Assembly: GCA_003490145.1 (NCBI GenBank)
Contig: QULQ01000026.1
Location: forward strand, 1-18,733
DNA length: 18,733 bases
Source: Lachnospiraceae bacterium OM04-12BH
Lineage (GTDB): Bacteria; Bacillota; Clostridia; Lachnospirales; Lachnospiraceae
Reading direction: 5' to 3'
Position 1 is the first letter of the stretch, and each line of letters begins with the position of its first letter. The notes beneath the pieces are model-generated. The model saw only the letters and a program-made list of their open reading frames with translations. It was not told the DNA's origin and did no database searches. Both the position numbers and the translations under genes were made by a program. Positions 7,414 through 13,839 of the stretch are shown in pieces.

Positions 7414-8850
7414 CTAGTTAATCCAACCGGATGCACAGTTTTCTTCACCAAAGAGGTTCTTTGCCTCGGTGCAGATTGCATCGTATACTTCCTGGGCAGT
7501 AGTCTCACCAGCAAGTAAGGACTGGAATTTCGGTACAACAACTTCGTTCATGATGGTTGTTGCATTGGAGGACATCTCTGCAGTAATACCTGAAGGAGGT
7601 GCAACTACCAGACCGATTTCACGCTCGGATGCTTTTGCATTTGCCTCAGACTGGTCTAACTCATAGGATGCCTGTGCCTCTCTACCACTTGCACATACAC
7701 TGGATAAGTACAGCTCGTTATCAACGGATGCTGCTCTGTCACCGTTACACAGGAAAGCCATGAATTCACATACGTTCTTCAGATGCTCGTCTGTGGTATT
7801 GTTGTTTCTCAGTGCAATCAGACCACCGGTGCTGCCGTAGCAGGACTCGGTTACGTTGTCCATGGTAGGAACAGGCAGGAATACATATTCCATCTCGATG
7901 GTGCCTTCTGCTGCGCTGCCATCTTCCATGCCTGCAATGTTTTTCTTAACATTGGACTCGAACAGGGGCATTGCTTTACCAGTTACCATTGCCTGACCGG
8001 TTTCCAGCATTACCAGTCTCTGACCAGCCTCAACGGAGTAATCCGGCATATAACCAGACTGGGTCATGGTCTCAACTGCCTGCAGAAGAGTCAGCATGTT
8101 GTCAGATGTGTAAGCATATTTTAAATCACTGGTGAAATCAGAGGTAATTCCTGCGGATACACCGAAGATACTTACAAAGTCTTTGGTTGTAACACCGGAG
8201 TTTGCGAATACGAATCCGAAACAATCATCGGTGGTACCGTTTTTGATAATGTCAAGGAACTCATCGAAAGTCCAGCCTTCTGTCTGAATCTTCTCTACAT
8301 CAGCTCCGGCAGCCTCTAACATTTCTTTGTTACCACCCAGTGCCTGAATGGAAATGTAAAGAGGTAAACCGTAAACGGAACCATCCAGTGTCATGTAGTC
8401 TAATGCGTTCTGGTCGAAGTCTGCCAGTACAGAACTGTCAAGGTAATCTGCCAGGTTTACGCCAACGCCCATCTCTGCGTAACTTCCGATGTCGCTGTAG
8501 TCTACTTCGATAATATCAGGTGCCTCACCTGCAAGTGCCATGGTGGTTGCTTTGGAAGTGTGCTCATCCCAGGAAGTTGCAATAACTTCTACCTGAATGT
8601 TGGGATGGGTTTCCTGATACTCTTTAACCCATGTATCTAACTTCTCAACATAAGTTCCGGTGATAGGCGGTACCATAATGGTGATGGTATCTTCTGCATC
8701 GGAAACTTCTGCTTCAGCAGTTGCTGTTTCTTCTGTCTTTGTCTCAGCAGGTGCTGTAGTCTCTGCGGCGGGAGCGTCTGAGCTGCCACAAGCTGCAAGA
8801 GAGGTTACCATAGCTGCTGTCATTAAAACTGCTACTAACTTTTTCTTCAT
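7414..8850 (-). CDS. Extracellular sugar-binding lipoprotein of the CUT1 ABC transporter
   Basis: This solute-binding protein should capture the saccharide outside the membrane and deliver it to the two permeases. From the ATG at 8850 it has a lipoprotein signal peptide (MKKKLVAVLMTAAMVTSLAAC): a basic start, a hydrophobic core, and lipobox LAAC with Cys21 as the lipid-attachment residue. A flexible Ala/Thr/Glu-rich linker follows to about residue 55. After that comes a family 1 extracellular binding fold, with motifs such as GEAPDIIEVDYSDIGSYAEMG and SVYGLPLYISIQALGGNKEM. The ATG at 8850 is chosen because GGAGG lies 6 nt upstream; an in-frame TTG at 8871 would overlap that ribosome site. The mature length of about 457 residues is normal. 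It is the first gene of the operon, 53 nt from the inferred transcription start. Specificity for MurNAc compounds is an inference from the neighbours. Confidence 0.93.
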   Translation of the reverse strand: MKKKLVAVLMTAAMVTSLAACGSSDAPAAETTAPAETKTEETATAEAEVSDAEDTITIMVPPITGTYVEKLDTWVKEYQETHPNIQVEVIATSWDEHTSKATTMALAGEAPDIIEVDYSDIGSYAEMGVGVNLADYLDSSVLADFDQNALDYMTLDGSVYGLPLYISIQALGGNKEMLEAAGADVEKIQTEGWTFDEFLDIIKNGTTDDCFGFVFANSGVTTKDFVSIFGVSAGITSDFTSDLKYAYTSDNMLTLLQAVETMTQSGYMPDYSVEAGQRLVMLETGQAMVTGKAMPLFESNVKKNIAGMEDGSAAEGTIEMEYVFLPVPTMDNVTESCYGSTGGLIALRNNNTTDEHLKNVCEFMAFLCNGDRAASVDNELYLSSVCASGREAQASYELDQSEANAKASEREIGLVVAPPSGITAEMSSNATTIMNEVVVPKFQSLLAGETTAQEVYDAICTEAKNLFGEENCASGWIN

Positions 8851-8905
8851 ACTTTTCCTCCGTTCCAACAAACTGTGTTGAATATGTACTCCATCAAGTG
8901 GATGA

Positions 8906-8918
8906 TGCTATGATAGCA
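8906..8918. promoter_or_regulatory. Palindrome overlapping the -10 box of the transporter promoter
   Basis: TGCTATGATAGCA is a perfect 6+1+6 palindrome that contains the -10 hexamer of the minus-strand promoter. A site here would block RNA polymerase if bound by a repressor. It is absent from the murK promoter, so any effect would be specific to the transporter operon. No binding protein can be named. Confidence 0.4.
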
Positions 8919-8938
8919 GGATGGTAACTTGTTTTCAA
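8910..8938 (-). promoter_or_regulatory. Promoter of the binding-protein/permease/murQ operon
   Basis: On the minus strand the -35 box TTGAAA (8938-8933) and the -10 box TATCAT (8915-8910) are separated by exactly 17 bp. Transcription should begin near 8903, leaving a 53-nt leader with GGAGG before the ATG at 8850. The 9045-8851 gap shows no convincing terminator for the rpiR gene, so some read-through from upstream is also possible. Confidence 0.72.
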
Positions 8939-8954
8939 GCATTTGACTTTATTA

Positions 8955-8969
8955 TGAAACTTTGTTTCA
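8955..8969. promoter_or_regulatory. Probable RpiR/MurR-type operator upstream of the transporter operon
   Basis: TGAAACTTTGTTTCA is a perfect palindrome with 6-bp arms and a 3-bp centre. It ends 16 bp upstream of the -35 box and is centred near -59. A related copy (TGGAACATTTTTTCA) stands at the same distance from the murK promoter. The rpiR gene lies only 75 bp away. The assignment to that regulator is an inference from the repeated placement. Confidence 0.7.
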
Positions 8970-9044
8970 CCGGTTGTTACATTTGCCTAAGAACCCTGCT
9001 TTCCTACAGTCCTCTTTGGCAAATTGCCTAAAGCTGAGCTTTTT

Positions 9045-9899
9045 TTATTCCGGCTGCTGCTCTTTTGTGATGTAAGTTTTGTTGAATCTTCCCAGGAATG
9101 TTTCATAGTTGGTGTTGACATAGGCGGTATAGAGAATGTCCATAATGTTAAGCTGGGAGATACGGGAGGAGCTGGCGCCCCGGCGGAACAGTGCCTCTCT
9201 CGCGGAGGTGTACAGCAGATAGTCCGCTTTGCCGGAAAGGGTGGACTCGGCGTAGCGGGTGATTGCTAACAGGGGGGTGCCGTTTAGGTTCAACTGCTCT
9301 GCGCATTTAATCATTTCGCTGGTTTCCCCGGAATAGGAGAAAATGATGGCAAAGTCCTCGCTGGTGGAATTTTGCGCCAGGAGATACTGGGAGTGCCAGT
9401 CATCCATGACAAAGCAGGATTTATTCACACGAAGGAATTTTAGGCTGGCGTCTTTGGCAACACAGAGAGAGGCGCCCATGCCAAAGAGGAGTACCTGGCG
9501 GCACTGGCACAAATGCTCCACGCATTTCTGTATCACCTCCACGTCCAGAAAGCTGAGGGTTTCCTCCAGGGATTTTGTGTTCTGGTAGGTGATTTTCTCT
9601 GCGATTTCCTGAATGGTGTCCTGTCTGCCGATGTCACTTAAATGTTCTTTTCCATTATTTTCATATTGGGCAAGTCCGTAGACCATCGCCTGTTTGAATT
9701 CCCGGTAGCCCTTAAAGCCCAGGGTCTGACTTAAACGGACAACGGTTGCGGGAGAGACATAGAGTCTGGCTGCCAGTTCCCGGATGTTGTACTGCATCAC
9801 CAGGGACGGGTCCTCCAGAATATATTTTGCGACAGTTTTTTCAGAGTTGCTGAGGCTGTCGTACATTTCCCGCATACGAATCAAGGGGTTTCTTTTCAT
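9045..9899 (-). CDS. RpiR/MurR-family transcription regulator (HTH + SIS)
   Basis: An N-terminal RpiR-type helix-turn-helix spans about residues 1-77 (NIRELAARLYVSPATVVRLS, then GFKGYREFK). A SIS sugar-phosphate-binding domain covers about 125-250, with VLLFGMGASLCVAKDASLKF and IIFSYSGETSEM. The 284-residue length is normal. The gene shares an ATGA overlap with the acetyltransferase gene, and GGGAGG lies 6 nt before its ATG, so the two are translationally coupled. RpiR proteins sense phosphosugars; MurR of E. coli responds to MurNAc-6-phosphate and represses murQ-murP. Here the encoded protein is flanked by the kinase and MurQ operons and is the obvious candidate for binding the paired palindromes at 8955-8969 and 11378-11392. 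Their upstream position would fit activation as well as repression. The family is certain; the effector is inferred to be MurNAc-6-phosphate or GlcNAc-6-phosphate. Confidence 0.93.
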   Translation of the reverse strand: MKRNPLIRMREMYDSLSNSEKTVAKYILEDPSLVMQYNIRELAARLYVSPATVVRLSQTLGFKGYREFKQAMVYGLAQYENNGKEHLSDIGRQDTIQEIAEKITYQNTKSLEETLSFLDVEVIQKCVEHLCQCRQVLLFGMGASLCVAKDASLKFLRVNKSCFVMDDWHSQYLLAQNSTSEDFAIIFSYSGETSEMIKCAEQLNLNGTPLLAITRYAESTLSGKADYLLYTSAREALFRRGASSSRISQLNIMDILYTAYVNTNYETFLGRFNKTYITKEQQPE

Positions 9900-10366
9900 G
9901 GTCTACCTCCCAGAAAGTTTTGATAAATACCCGGTCTGGAGTCGGGGATTTCCACGGCGTTGACACATTTCTCATAGAAGGGACGGGCGCCCTCCACGCT
10001 GCCGATGACGGCATAGGCATAGCCCTCCTCCCTCATGGATTCCAGGCACGCCAAAAGCAGTTCCCTGCCGATGCCTTTGCCCTGTTCCTCCACGGAAACT
10101 CTGGTGGGGCCGAAAAAGTCGGGGGCTGTGGCGTCGTAGCAGGCGTAGCCCAGGATTTTCCTGCCGCGGACGGCGATGTACATGCTCACCGGGGTGTGGG
10201 AAAAGCAGACATCACATTCCCCAGCGGCGGAGATGCCGCTGTGCTCCTTCACCCATTCCACCACCCGGAACTTGTCCGGCGCCATGGGGCGGATAATCTC
10301 GTAGTCTTTGTCCGTGTCCTGCGCTCTTTCCGGCAGGGCGTATAATTTTACCAGCATATCTGACAT
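9896..10366 (-). CDS. GNAT-family N-acetyltransferase, candidate amino sugar acetylase
   Basis: This small protein of 156 residues is a single GNAT domain. The acetyl-CoA-binding loop QGKGIGRELL lies at 95-104, after the beta-strand VSVEE. The preceding ILGYACYDATAPDFFGPTRV and the C-terminal EGARPFYEKCVNAVEIP complete the fold. The ATG has AGGAGG 8 nt upstream, and that AGGAGG overlaps the kinase stop codon. The gene sits between murK and rpiR with a 12-bp gap on one side and an ATGA overlap on the other, so it is firmly part of the amino sugar unit. Clostridium acetobutylicum has a GNAT glucosamine/glucosaminide acetyltransferase (GlmA) next to murK. The same placement suggests that this protein re-acetylates de-N-acetylated wall sugars so that the kinases, NagZ or NamZ can use them. 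Family membership is clear; the substrate is inferred from context only. Confidence 0.85.
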   Translation of the reverse strand: MSDMLVKLYALPERAQDTDKDYEIIRPMAPDKFRVVEWVKEHSGISAAGECDVCFSHTPVSMYIAVRGRKILGYACYDATAPDFFGPTRVSVEEQGKGIGRELLLACLESMREEGYAYAVIGSVEGARPFYEKCVNAVEIPDSRPGIYQNFLGGRP

Positions 10367-10378
10367 GGTAGTGTCCTC

Positions 10379-11266
10379 CTATACCCACTTCTGCGCCATC
10401 ATCACTGCGCCCACGGCGGCGTTTTGTCTGGGTGCCACACAGGTGAAACCGGGGCAGGTTTTCTCGATTTCTGCCACTACAAATTTCCGGTATGCCGTGT
10501 CATTTTCCAATAGTCCTCCCAACAGGGCAACCTCTCCCTGTTCCATGCGGAGGCGTTTCACCACGGCAGCTACCTGGCGGCTTACCTGGCAGGCATTGTC
10601 CTGCAAAATCTGTAAAGCCACCGCGTCTCCCTGGGCTGCTGCCTGTTCTGCCAGCCGGGATGCCTGTGCCACATAGCTTTTGTCGTTTTTGTATACATAA
10701 GTAATGACCTTCTGGCGGTCATCCAGCTGGAGCTGTTCTGCTAAGAGTTTCGCCAAAGAGGTGGGTTCGCCGTAGCCATCCCAGAAGTGTGCCACTGCCT
10801 TGATGACATCCCTGCCGATGGCGTAGCCACTTCCCTCGTCTCCGATGAGGTGTCCCCAGCCGCCTGCGCGGATGCTGTCACCCTCAGCATTCCTGCCACA
10901 GCAGATAGAACCGGTTCCCGCTACCAGCGATACGCCGGGGTTTCCTTCCAATGCGCCCCAGAGGGCGATTTCGTGGTCACCCACCAGTTCCCATTTTTCG
11001 ATGCCTGCCTGGTTCATCGCCTGCTCCACCAGTCCACGCATCTGGGGATTGCTGACACCCGCCGCACCGATGCACAGGGAAACACACTCCCCTTTGTTTT
11101 GCAAAAATTCGCAAATCTGTTTCATCAACGCGGTAAAACCTTCTTCGCCGATGCTGTTTAGGTTAAAGGCGCCGAATTTTTCTTCCGCGATGGTCTGCCC
11201 CTGCAAATCCTGGCAGATAACCTTGGTTTTGGTCCCTCCACCGTCAATGCCTGCTACTATTTTCAT
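10379..11266 (-). CDS. murK: MurNAc/GlcNAc kinase, BadF/BadG family (MurK type)
   Basis: This ASKHA-fold sugar kinase has 295 residues. The phosphate-1 loop GIDGGGTKTKV is at 6-16. GDHE at 96-99 supplies the likely catalytic Asp97. The phosphate-2 loop is GTGS at 117-120, and GGWGHLIGDEGSGYAIGRD (135-153) is diagnostic of BadF/BadG-type N-acetylglucosamine kinases. Clostridial MurK of this family phosphorylates both MurNAc and GlcNAc at O6, which is just what free sugars released by NamZ and NagZ would need before MurQ. The ATG has GGAAGG 9 nt upstream and a leader of about 60 nt. It is the first gene of the regulator unit. A pure GlcNAc kinase is the main alternative; motifs alone cannot separate the two, and the operon favours MurK. 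Confidence 0.85.
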   Translation of the reverse strand: MKIVAGIDGGGTKTKVICQDLQGQTIAEEKFGAFNLNSIGEEGFTALMKQICEFLQNKGECVSLCIGAAGVSNPQMRGLVEQAMNQAGIEKWELVGDHEIALWGALEGNPGVSLVAGTGSICCGRNAEGDSIRAGGWGHLIGDEGSGYAIGRDVIKAVAHFWDGYGEPTSLAKLLAEQLQLDDRQKVITYVYKNDKSYVAQASRLAEQAAAQGDAVALQILQDNACQVSRQVAAVVKRLRMEQGEVALLGGLLENDTAYRKFVVAEIEKTCPGFTCVAPRQNAAVGAVMMAQKWV

Positions 11267-11332
11267 GTTGTAATACCTTCCTTTTTACCACTCTATGAGT
11301 TTTGTGGGGGTGGTTTTTGTTTGTTTCCTTCT

Positions 11333-11361
11333 ATTATTGACGGTTCGGAAATTATTTTCAA
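11333..11361 (-). promoter_or_regulatory. Promoter of the murK-GNAT-rpiR unit
   Basis: On the minus strand TTGAAA (11361-11356) and AATAAT (11338-11333) are 17 bp apart. The inferred start is near 11326, 60 nt before the murK ATG. Its -35 hexamer and spacing are the same as in the transporter promoter. Confidence 0.65.
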
Positions 11362-11377
11362 GATATTTTTATGGGTT

Positions 11378-11392
11378 TGGAACATTTTTTCA
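11378..11392. promoter_or_regulatory. Second probable RpiR/MurR-type operator
   Basis: TGGAACATTTTTTCA matches the operator at 8955-8969 in 12 of 15 positions and keeps one arm exactly (TTTCA). It lies 16 bp upstream of the murK -35 box, the same distance as the first copy. The rest of the 11393-11500 stretch is G-rich on the plus strand and shows no gene. Confidence 0.6.
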
Positions 11393-11502
11393 GAATGTGT
11401 AAAAAGGTTGGGGACTATCGAAAGGGGAGATGGGAGGGTTGAGGTGGGAAGTTTAGCTGTGGGGTATTTGTAGATTATTTCATTTTTGGGGTAAAGGGGG
11501 AA

Positions 11503-11529
11503 CAAGGCAGTCACGGTGTGACTGCCTTG
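11503..11529 (-). terminator. Strong stem-loop between the Rpn remnant and murK
   Basis: CAAGGCAGTCAC and GTGACTGCCTTG form a perfect 12-bp stem around 3 nt. On the minus strand it lies about 40 bp past the stop codon of the Rpn remnant, with only a short mixed T/C tract after it. It is probably that gene's terminator, but the weak U-tract leaves this open. Confidence 0.5.
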
Positions 11530-11568
11530 TGGTAGATTTGTATTGTAATCGTCGTTCTGCGGATAGAG

Positions 11569-12335
11569 TTATTCCAGTCCGTATTTGTGGAGCATTTCCT
11601 GCAAAAATTCCGGGTCTTGCAGCTGCTCTATTTTGTCACTGTCATTGTTTTTTATCATAGAACCAATTAAGGTTAAGAATTTCTTCCGTTCTTCTGCCAT
11701 ATATTCTTCCATCACGTCACACATTACCATCATTCCTCCTTCACTCTCTTTCAAAAATTTAGCCCGCCTGGACAGTTTCGGAAACTTCGGATTGTCGATT
11801 TCCGTCTCACTAAAGCACTTCATCAGTTCCGCTATCTCGGTTTTGTCATCCACTTTCATATTTACAAATACTTCCAGCAGACCGTCATCAATGGCAATTC
11901 CGTTTTCCCGAATACCTTGTCAATATGGTAAATGGTTTTCCCATATCCCAGAAAATCCTTTTCGGAAATGTAGACGATAATCACTCTGGGGACTTTTTCA
12001 AAACGCTCGCCGGGGTCTGTGTTCTTTGTGACAATGCACGCCGCATTGTACCTGGCTCTCTTTAAATGGTTATCGGAGTTTGCCCGCTGAACTTCAATAT
12101 CGCATCGACTGCCATCCCCAAGTATACACAGGGCATCCAGCCGTACTGACCTTCCCCAGACATTCCGGTGGCTGCTCTGGACTATGACATCTTCCACAAT
12201 CAGCCTGTCATCCTTCAGAATTGTCCGCAGTATTTCCTGGCATACCTCCAGGTCATCCGCCAGCACTTCAAAAAACACATCATCAATGGGGCGTAGTTTC
12301 TTTACCCGCTCCCTTTTTTCTGCAAGAGAATCCAT
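11569..12335 (-). pseudogene. Frameshifted Rpn / PD-(D/E)XK nuclease-family gene
   Basis: Two adjacent reading frames together make one Rpn-family (transposase_31-like, PD-(D/E)XK) protein. The first (12335-11862) carries LRPIDDVFFEVLADD, the nuclease core RLDALCILGDGSRCDIEVQR and RARYNAACI. It then leaves frame after YHIDKV. From there the -1 frame continues as IRENGIAIDDGLLEVFVN and joins the second open stretch (11859-11569) with MKVDDKTEIAELMKCF and the usual helical tail. A single missing base near 11908-11917 (within GGTATTCGGG as read on the plus-strand interval) explains everything. The restored product would be about 250 residues, normal for this group. The promoter and GGGAGG ribosome site are intact, so the break is recent, a sequencing error, or tolerated. 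The truncated product would still keep the Asp/Glu-x-Gln nuclease motif. The function of this group (recombination-promoting nucleases) is known only in part. Confidence 0.82.
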
Positions 12336-12385
12336 CGTTACCTCCCACGTTGCAGTTGGCGCAGGAGAGTCGTACTTACCCTTTT

Positions 12386-12415
12386 ATTATATACTGCTCT
12401 GCCTGCTAAAATCAA
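12386..12415 (-). promoter_or_regulatory. Promoter of the Rpn-family gene
   Basis: On the minus strand TTGATT (12415-12410), an 18-bp spacer and a consensus TATAAT (12391-12386) precede GGGAGG and the ATG at 12335. Confidence 0.6.
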
Positions 12416-12558
12416 TAAAGTTACGCGGCAGTGAAAATTCAAAAATTGTATACAAAAAGCTAAGAGTACACCTCAAATTCTTCGTACCAAAACAAATGGG
12501 ATTGAACGACTGAATAGTCCTTTGAAAAAACAGATAGGAATCCCAAATATGTAACTTT

Positions 12559-12588
12559 AGAATAACAGACTGGGAGGGGTTGCGTCAA
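12559..12588 (-). promoter_or_regulatory. Candidate second promoter in the ogt-Rpn gap
   Basis: Minus-strand TTGACG (12588-12583), an 18-bp spacer and TATTCT (12564-12559) with a TG one base before it read towards the Rpn gene, more than 200 bp away. If active it would give a long leader or a separate small transcript. The remaining gap (12416-12558) holds only a loose TGGGATT/AATCCCA inverted repeat. Confidence 0.35.
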
Positions 12589-12593
12589 GGTAT

Positions 12594-12639
12594 TTTTCTC
12601 TCCTCCTACAATGCCGTTTTCTCTCCTCCTACAATGCCG
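12594..12639. repeat. Perfect 23-bp tandem duplication at the end of ogt
   Basis: The unit at 12594-12616 is repeated exactly at 12617-12639 with no spacer. On the minus strand each unit ends in TAGGAGGAGAGAAA. The ogt stop codon lies inside the upstream unit as read on that strand, so the second copy lies wholly outside the gene. It looks like a slippage duplication and leaves two SD-like GGAGGAG stretches without a start codon after them. Confidence 0.85.
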
Positions 12640-13174
12640 TCCCTCTGGTGGGAACAAAAAATTTCGACATATCGTTCCCCTCCAGTTCCAATAGTTTCAC
12701 TTTTTTATCAATGCCACCGGCATATCCGGTAAGGCTCCCGTTGGTTCCCACCACCCGGTGACAGGGAACAATAATAGAGATGGGATTGTGCCCCACAGCG
12801 CCACCCACCGCCTGGGCAGACATCCTGTCGATACCCTGCCGGGCACTAATCTGTCTGGCAATGTCCCCGTAGGTCAGGGTTTTTCCATAAGGAATAGACA
12901 GCAGAATTTTCCACACTTCCTTGCGGAATTCCGAAACTTTTGCACCAAAAGCAATGGGCGGTGTGAAATCCGGCTCCTGTCCTTGAAAATACAGGGTAAG
13001 CCATCGGTCTGTCTCTGCAAAAACCTGCAGTTCCTGTTCTTCCACATCCCTGTCAATGGTATCTGCAAAATATTTCTGCCCATCAAACCAAAGCCCGATA
13101 AGCGCCTCGCCGTTACCTGCCATGGTAATCTCACCTATAGGTGAGTGATAATGCGAAATATAAATTTTATCCAT
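12629..13174 (-). CDS. ogt: Methylated-DNA-protein-cysteine S-methyltransferase
   Basis: This suicide repair enzyme moves the alkyl group from O6-alkylguanine to its own cysteine. The active site PCHRV is at 137-141 with Cys138, preceded by AVGGAVGHNPISIIV and followed by the family's TGYAGGIDKKVKLLELE. The helix-turn-helix DNA-binding segment includes PYGKTLTYGDIA (95-106). The N-terminal domain, starting with HYHSPIGEITMA, is the usual Ogt type, and the length of 181 residues is normal. The ATG overlaps the preceding gene by 8 bp, so translation is probably coupled; no strong ribosome site is visible at the expected distance. The gene is the last in lysR > membrane protein > ogt. A tandem 23-bp duplication covers the stop codon, which still closes the frame normally. 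Identity is certain. Confidence 0.95.
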   Translation of the reverse strand: MDKIYISHYHSPIGEITMAGNGEALIGLWFDGQKYFADTIDRDVEEQELQVFAETDRWLTLYFQGQEPDFTPPIAFGAKVSEFRKEVWKILLSIPYGKTLTYGDIARQISARQGIDRMSAQAVGGAVGHNPISIIVPCHRVVGTNGSLTGYAGGIDKKVKLLELEGNDMSKFFVPTRGTAL

Positions 13175-13823
13175 GGTTTTTCAGCCACTCCATTTCCCTT
13201 TTCTTTTCCTCCAGAGATGCCCGGTAACCCTCTAAGTTTTTCTGAATGGTGGCGAGCTGGATGGTTCCGTCGATTTTTTCCCCTGGACGGTCCAGCCAGG
13301 GTCTGCACTTTTCTTTGGGATAAATGGTTTCGATGGTGTTGGCACCGATGGTCAGCCACTGTCCTTCGATGTAAATCCGGTTTGTATCAGGGTTCACTGC
13401 CTGTTTCCATTCCTCCCAGGAAAGTTTTCCCTGTTGAAGAACTTTTTCCTTGCAGGAAAGATGATAAACCACACCATCCTCCCGTGGTTCCAGATGAAGC
13501 ATTTTCGGGTCTGCCGGTTTCTTAAAAATCAGGTCAAACAGCAGGGCCAAAGGCTTCAATACAAGAATCATGGCAGCCAGAGTTACCCAGTAAGATACGC
13601 TGCCAATCACATTTCCCCAGGTAGACAGAAAGGTGGAAAAATATGGTTCCCGTGACCGGACACCCAACAGATAAATCACCAATGCCGTCACCCCCAGCAC
13701 CTCAATGATGGCGGCAATTATGCCAAAGGGCAGTAACGTCTTTTCTTTTTTGATTCCCCACGCCGCGTACCGCTGGCGCTCCTCCTCCGTAAATAAAATC
13801 GGTAGATTGTAATGCTCTGTCAT
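13167..13823 (-). CDS. Hypothetical membrane protein with two membrane segments
   Basis: I do not recognise this family. From the ATG at 13823 it has 218 residues: a soluble N-terminus, a hydrophobic span around 30-55 (FGIIAAIIEVLGVTALVIYL) and a second around 70-98 (SYWVTLAAMILVLKPLALLF). A cytoplasmic-looking domain of about 115 residues follows, rich in beta-strand patterns (YIEGQWLTIGANTIETIYP), ending in a charged helix (ASLEEKKREMEWLKNHG). The fold could resemble a PH-like domain after a two-span anchor, but that is a guess. The start was moved two codons inside the first ATG (13829), because AAGGAG abuts the first ATG but stands 6 nt before the second. The gene begins 16 bp after the lysR stop and overlaps ogt by 8 bp, so the three are likely co-transcribed. 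Confidence 0.75.
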   Translation of the reverse strand: MTEHYNLPILFTEEERQRYAAWGIKKEKTLLPFGIIAAIIEVLGVTALVIYLLGVRSREPYFSTFLSTWGNVIGSVSYWVTLAAMILVLKPLALLFDLIFKKPADPKMLHLEPREDGVVYHLSCKEKVLQQGKLSWEEWKQAVNPDTNRIYIEGQWLTIGANTIETIYPKEKCRPWLDRPGEKIDGTIQLATIQKNLEGYRASLEEKKREMEWLKNHG

Positions 13824-13839
13824 GGGCATCTCCTTTTCC

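Noticed and set aside
8955..8969. Catabolite-repression (cre) site
   Set aside because: The palindrome is 15 bp with an AAA/TTT centre. A cre site is 14 bp with a central CG, and neither copy has it.
9018..9045. Terminator or operator after rpiR (GGCAAATTGCC and AAAGCTGAGCTTT)
   Set aside because: The arms are short with one-base loops, and on the minus strand no T-run follows. They may be chance palindromes.
11293..11514. A 73-codon minus-strand frame upstream of murK
   Set aside because: It runs through the murK promoter, the operator and a stem-loop, with low-complexity composition and no ribosome site.
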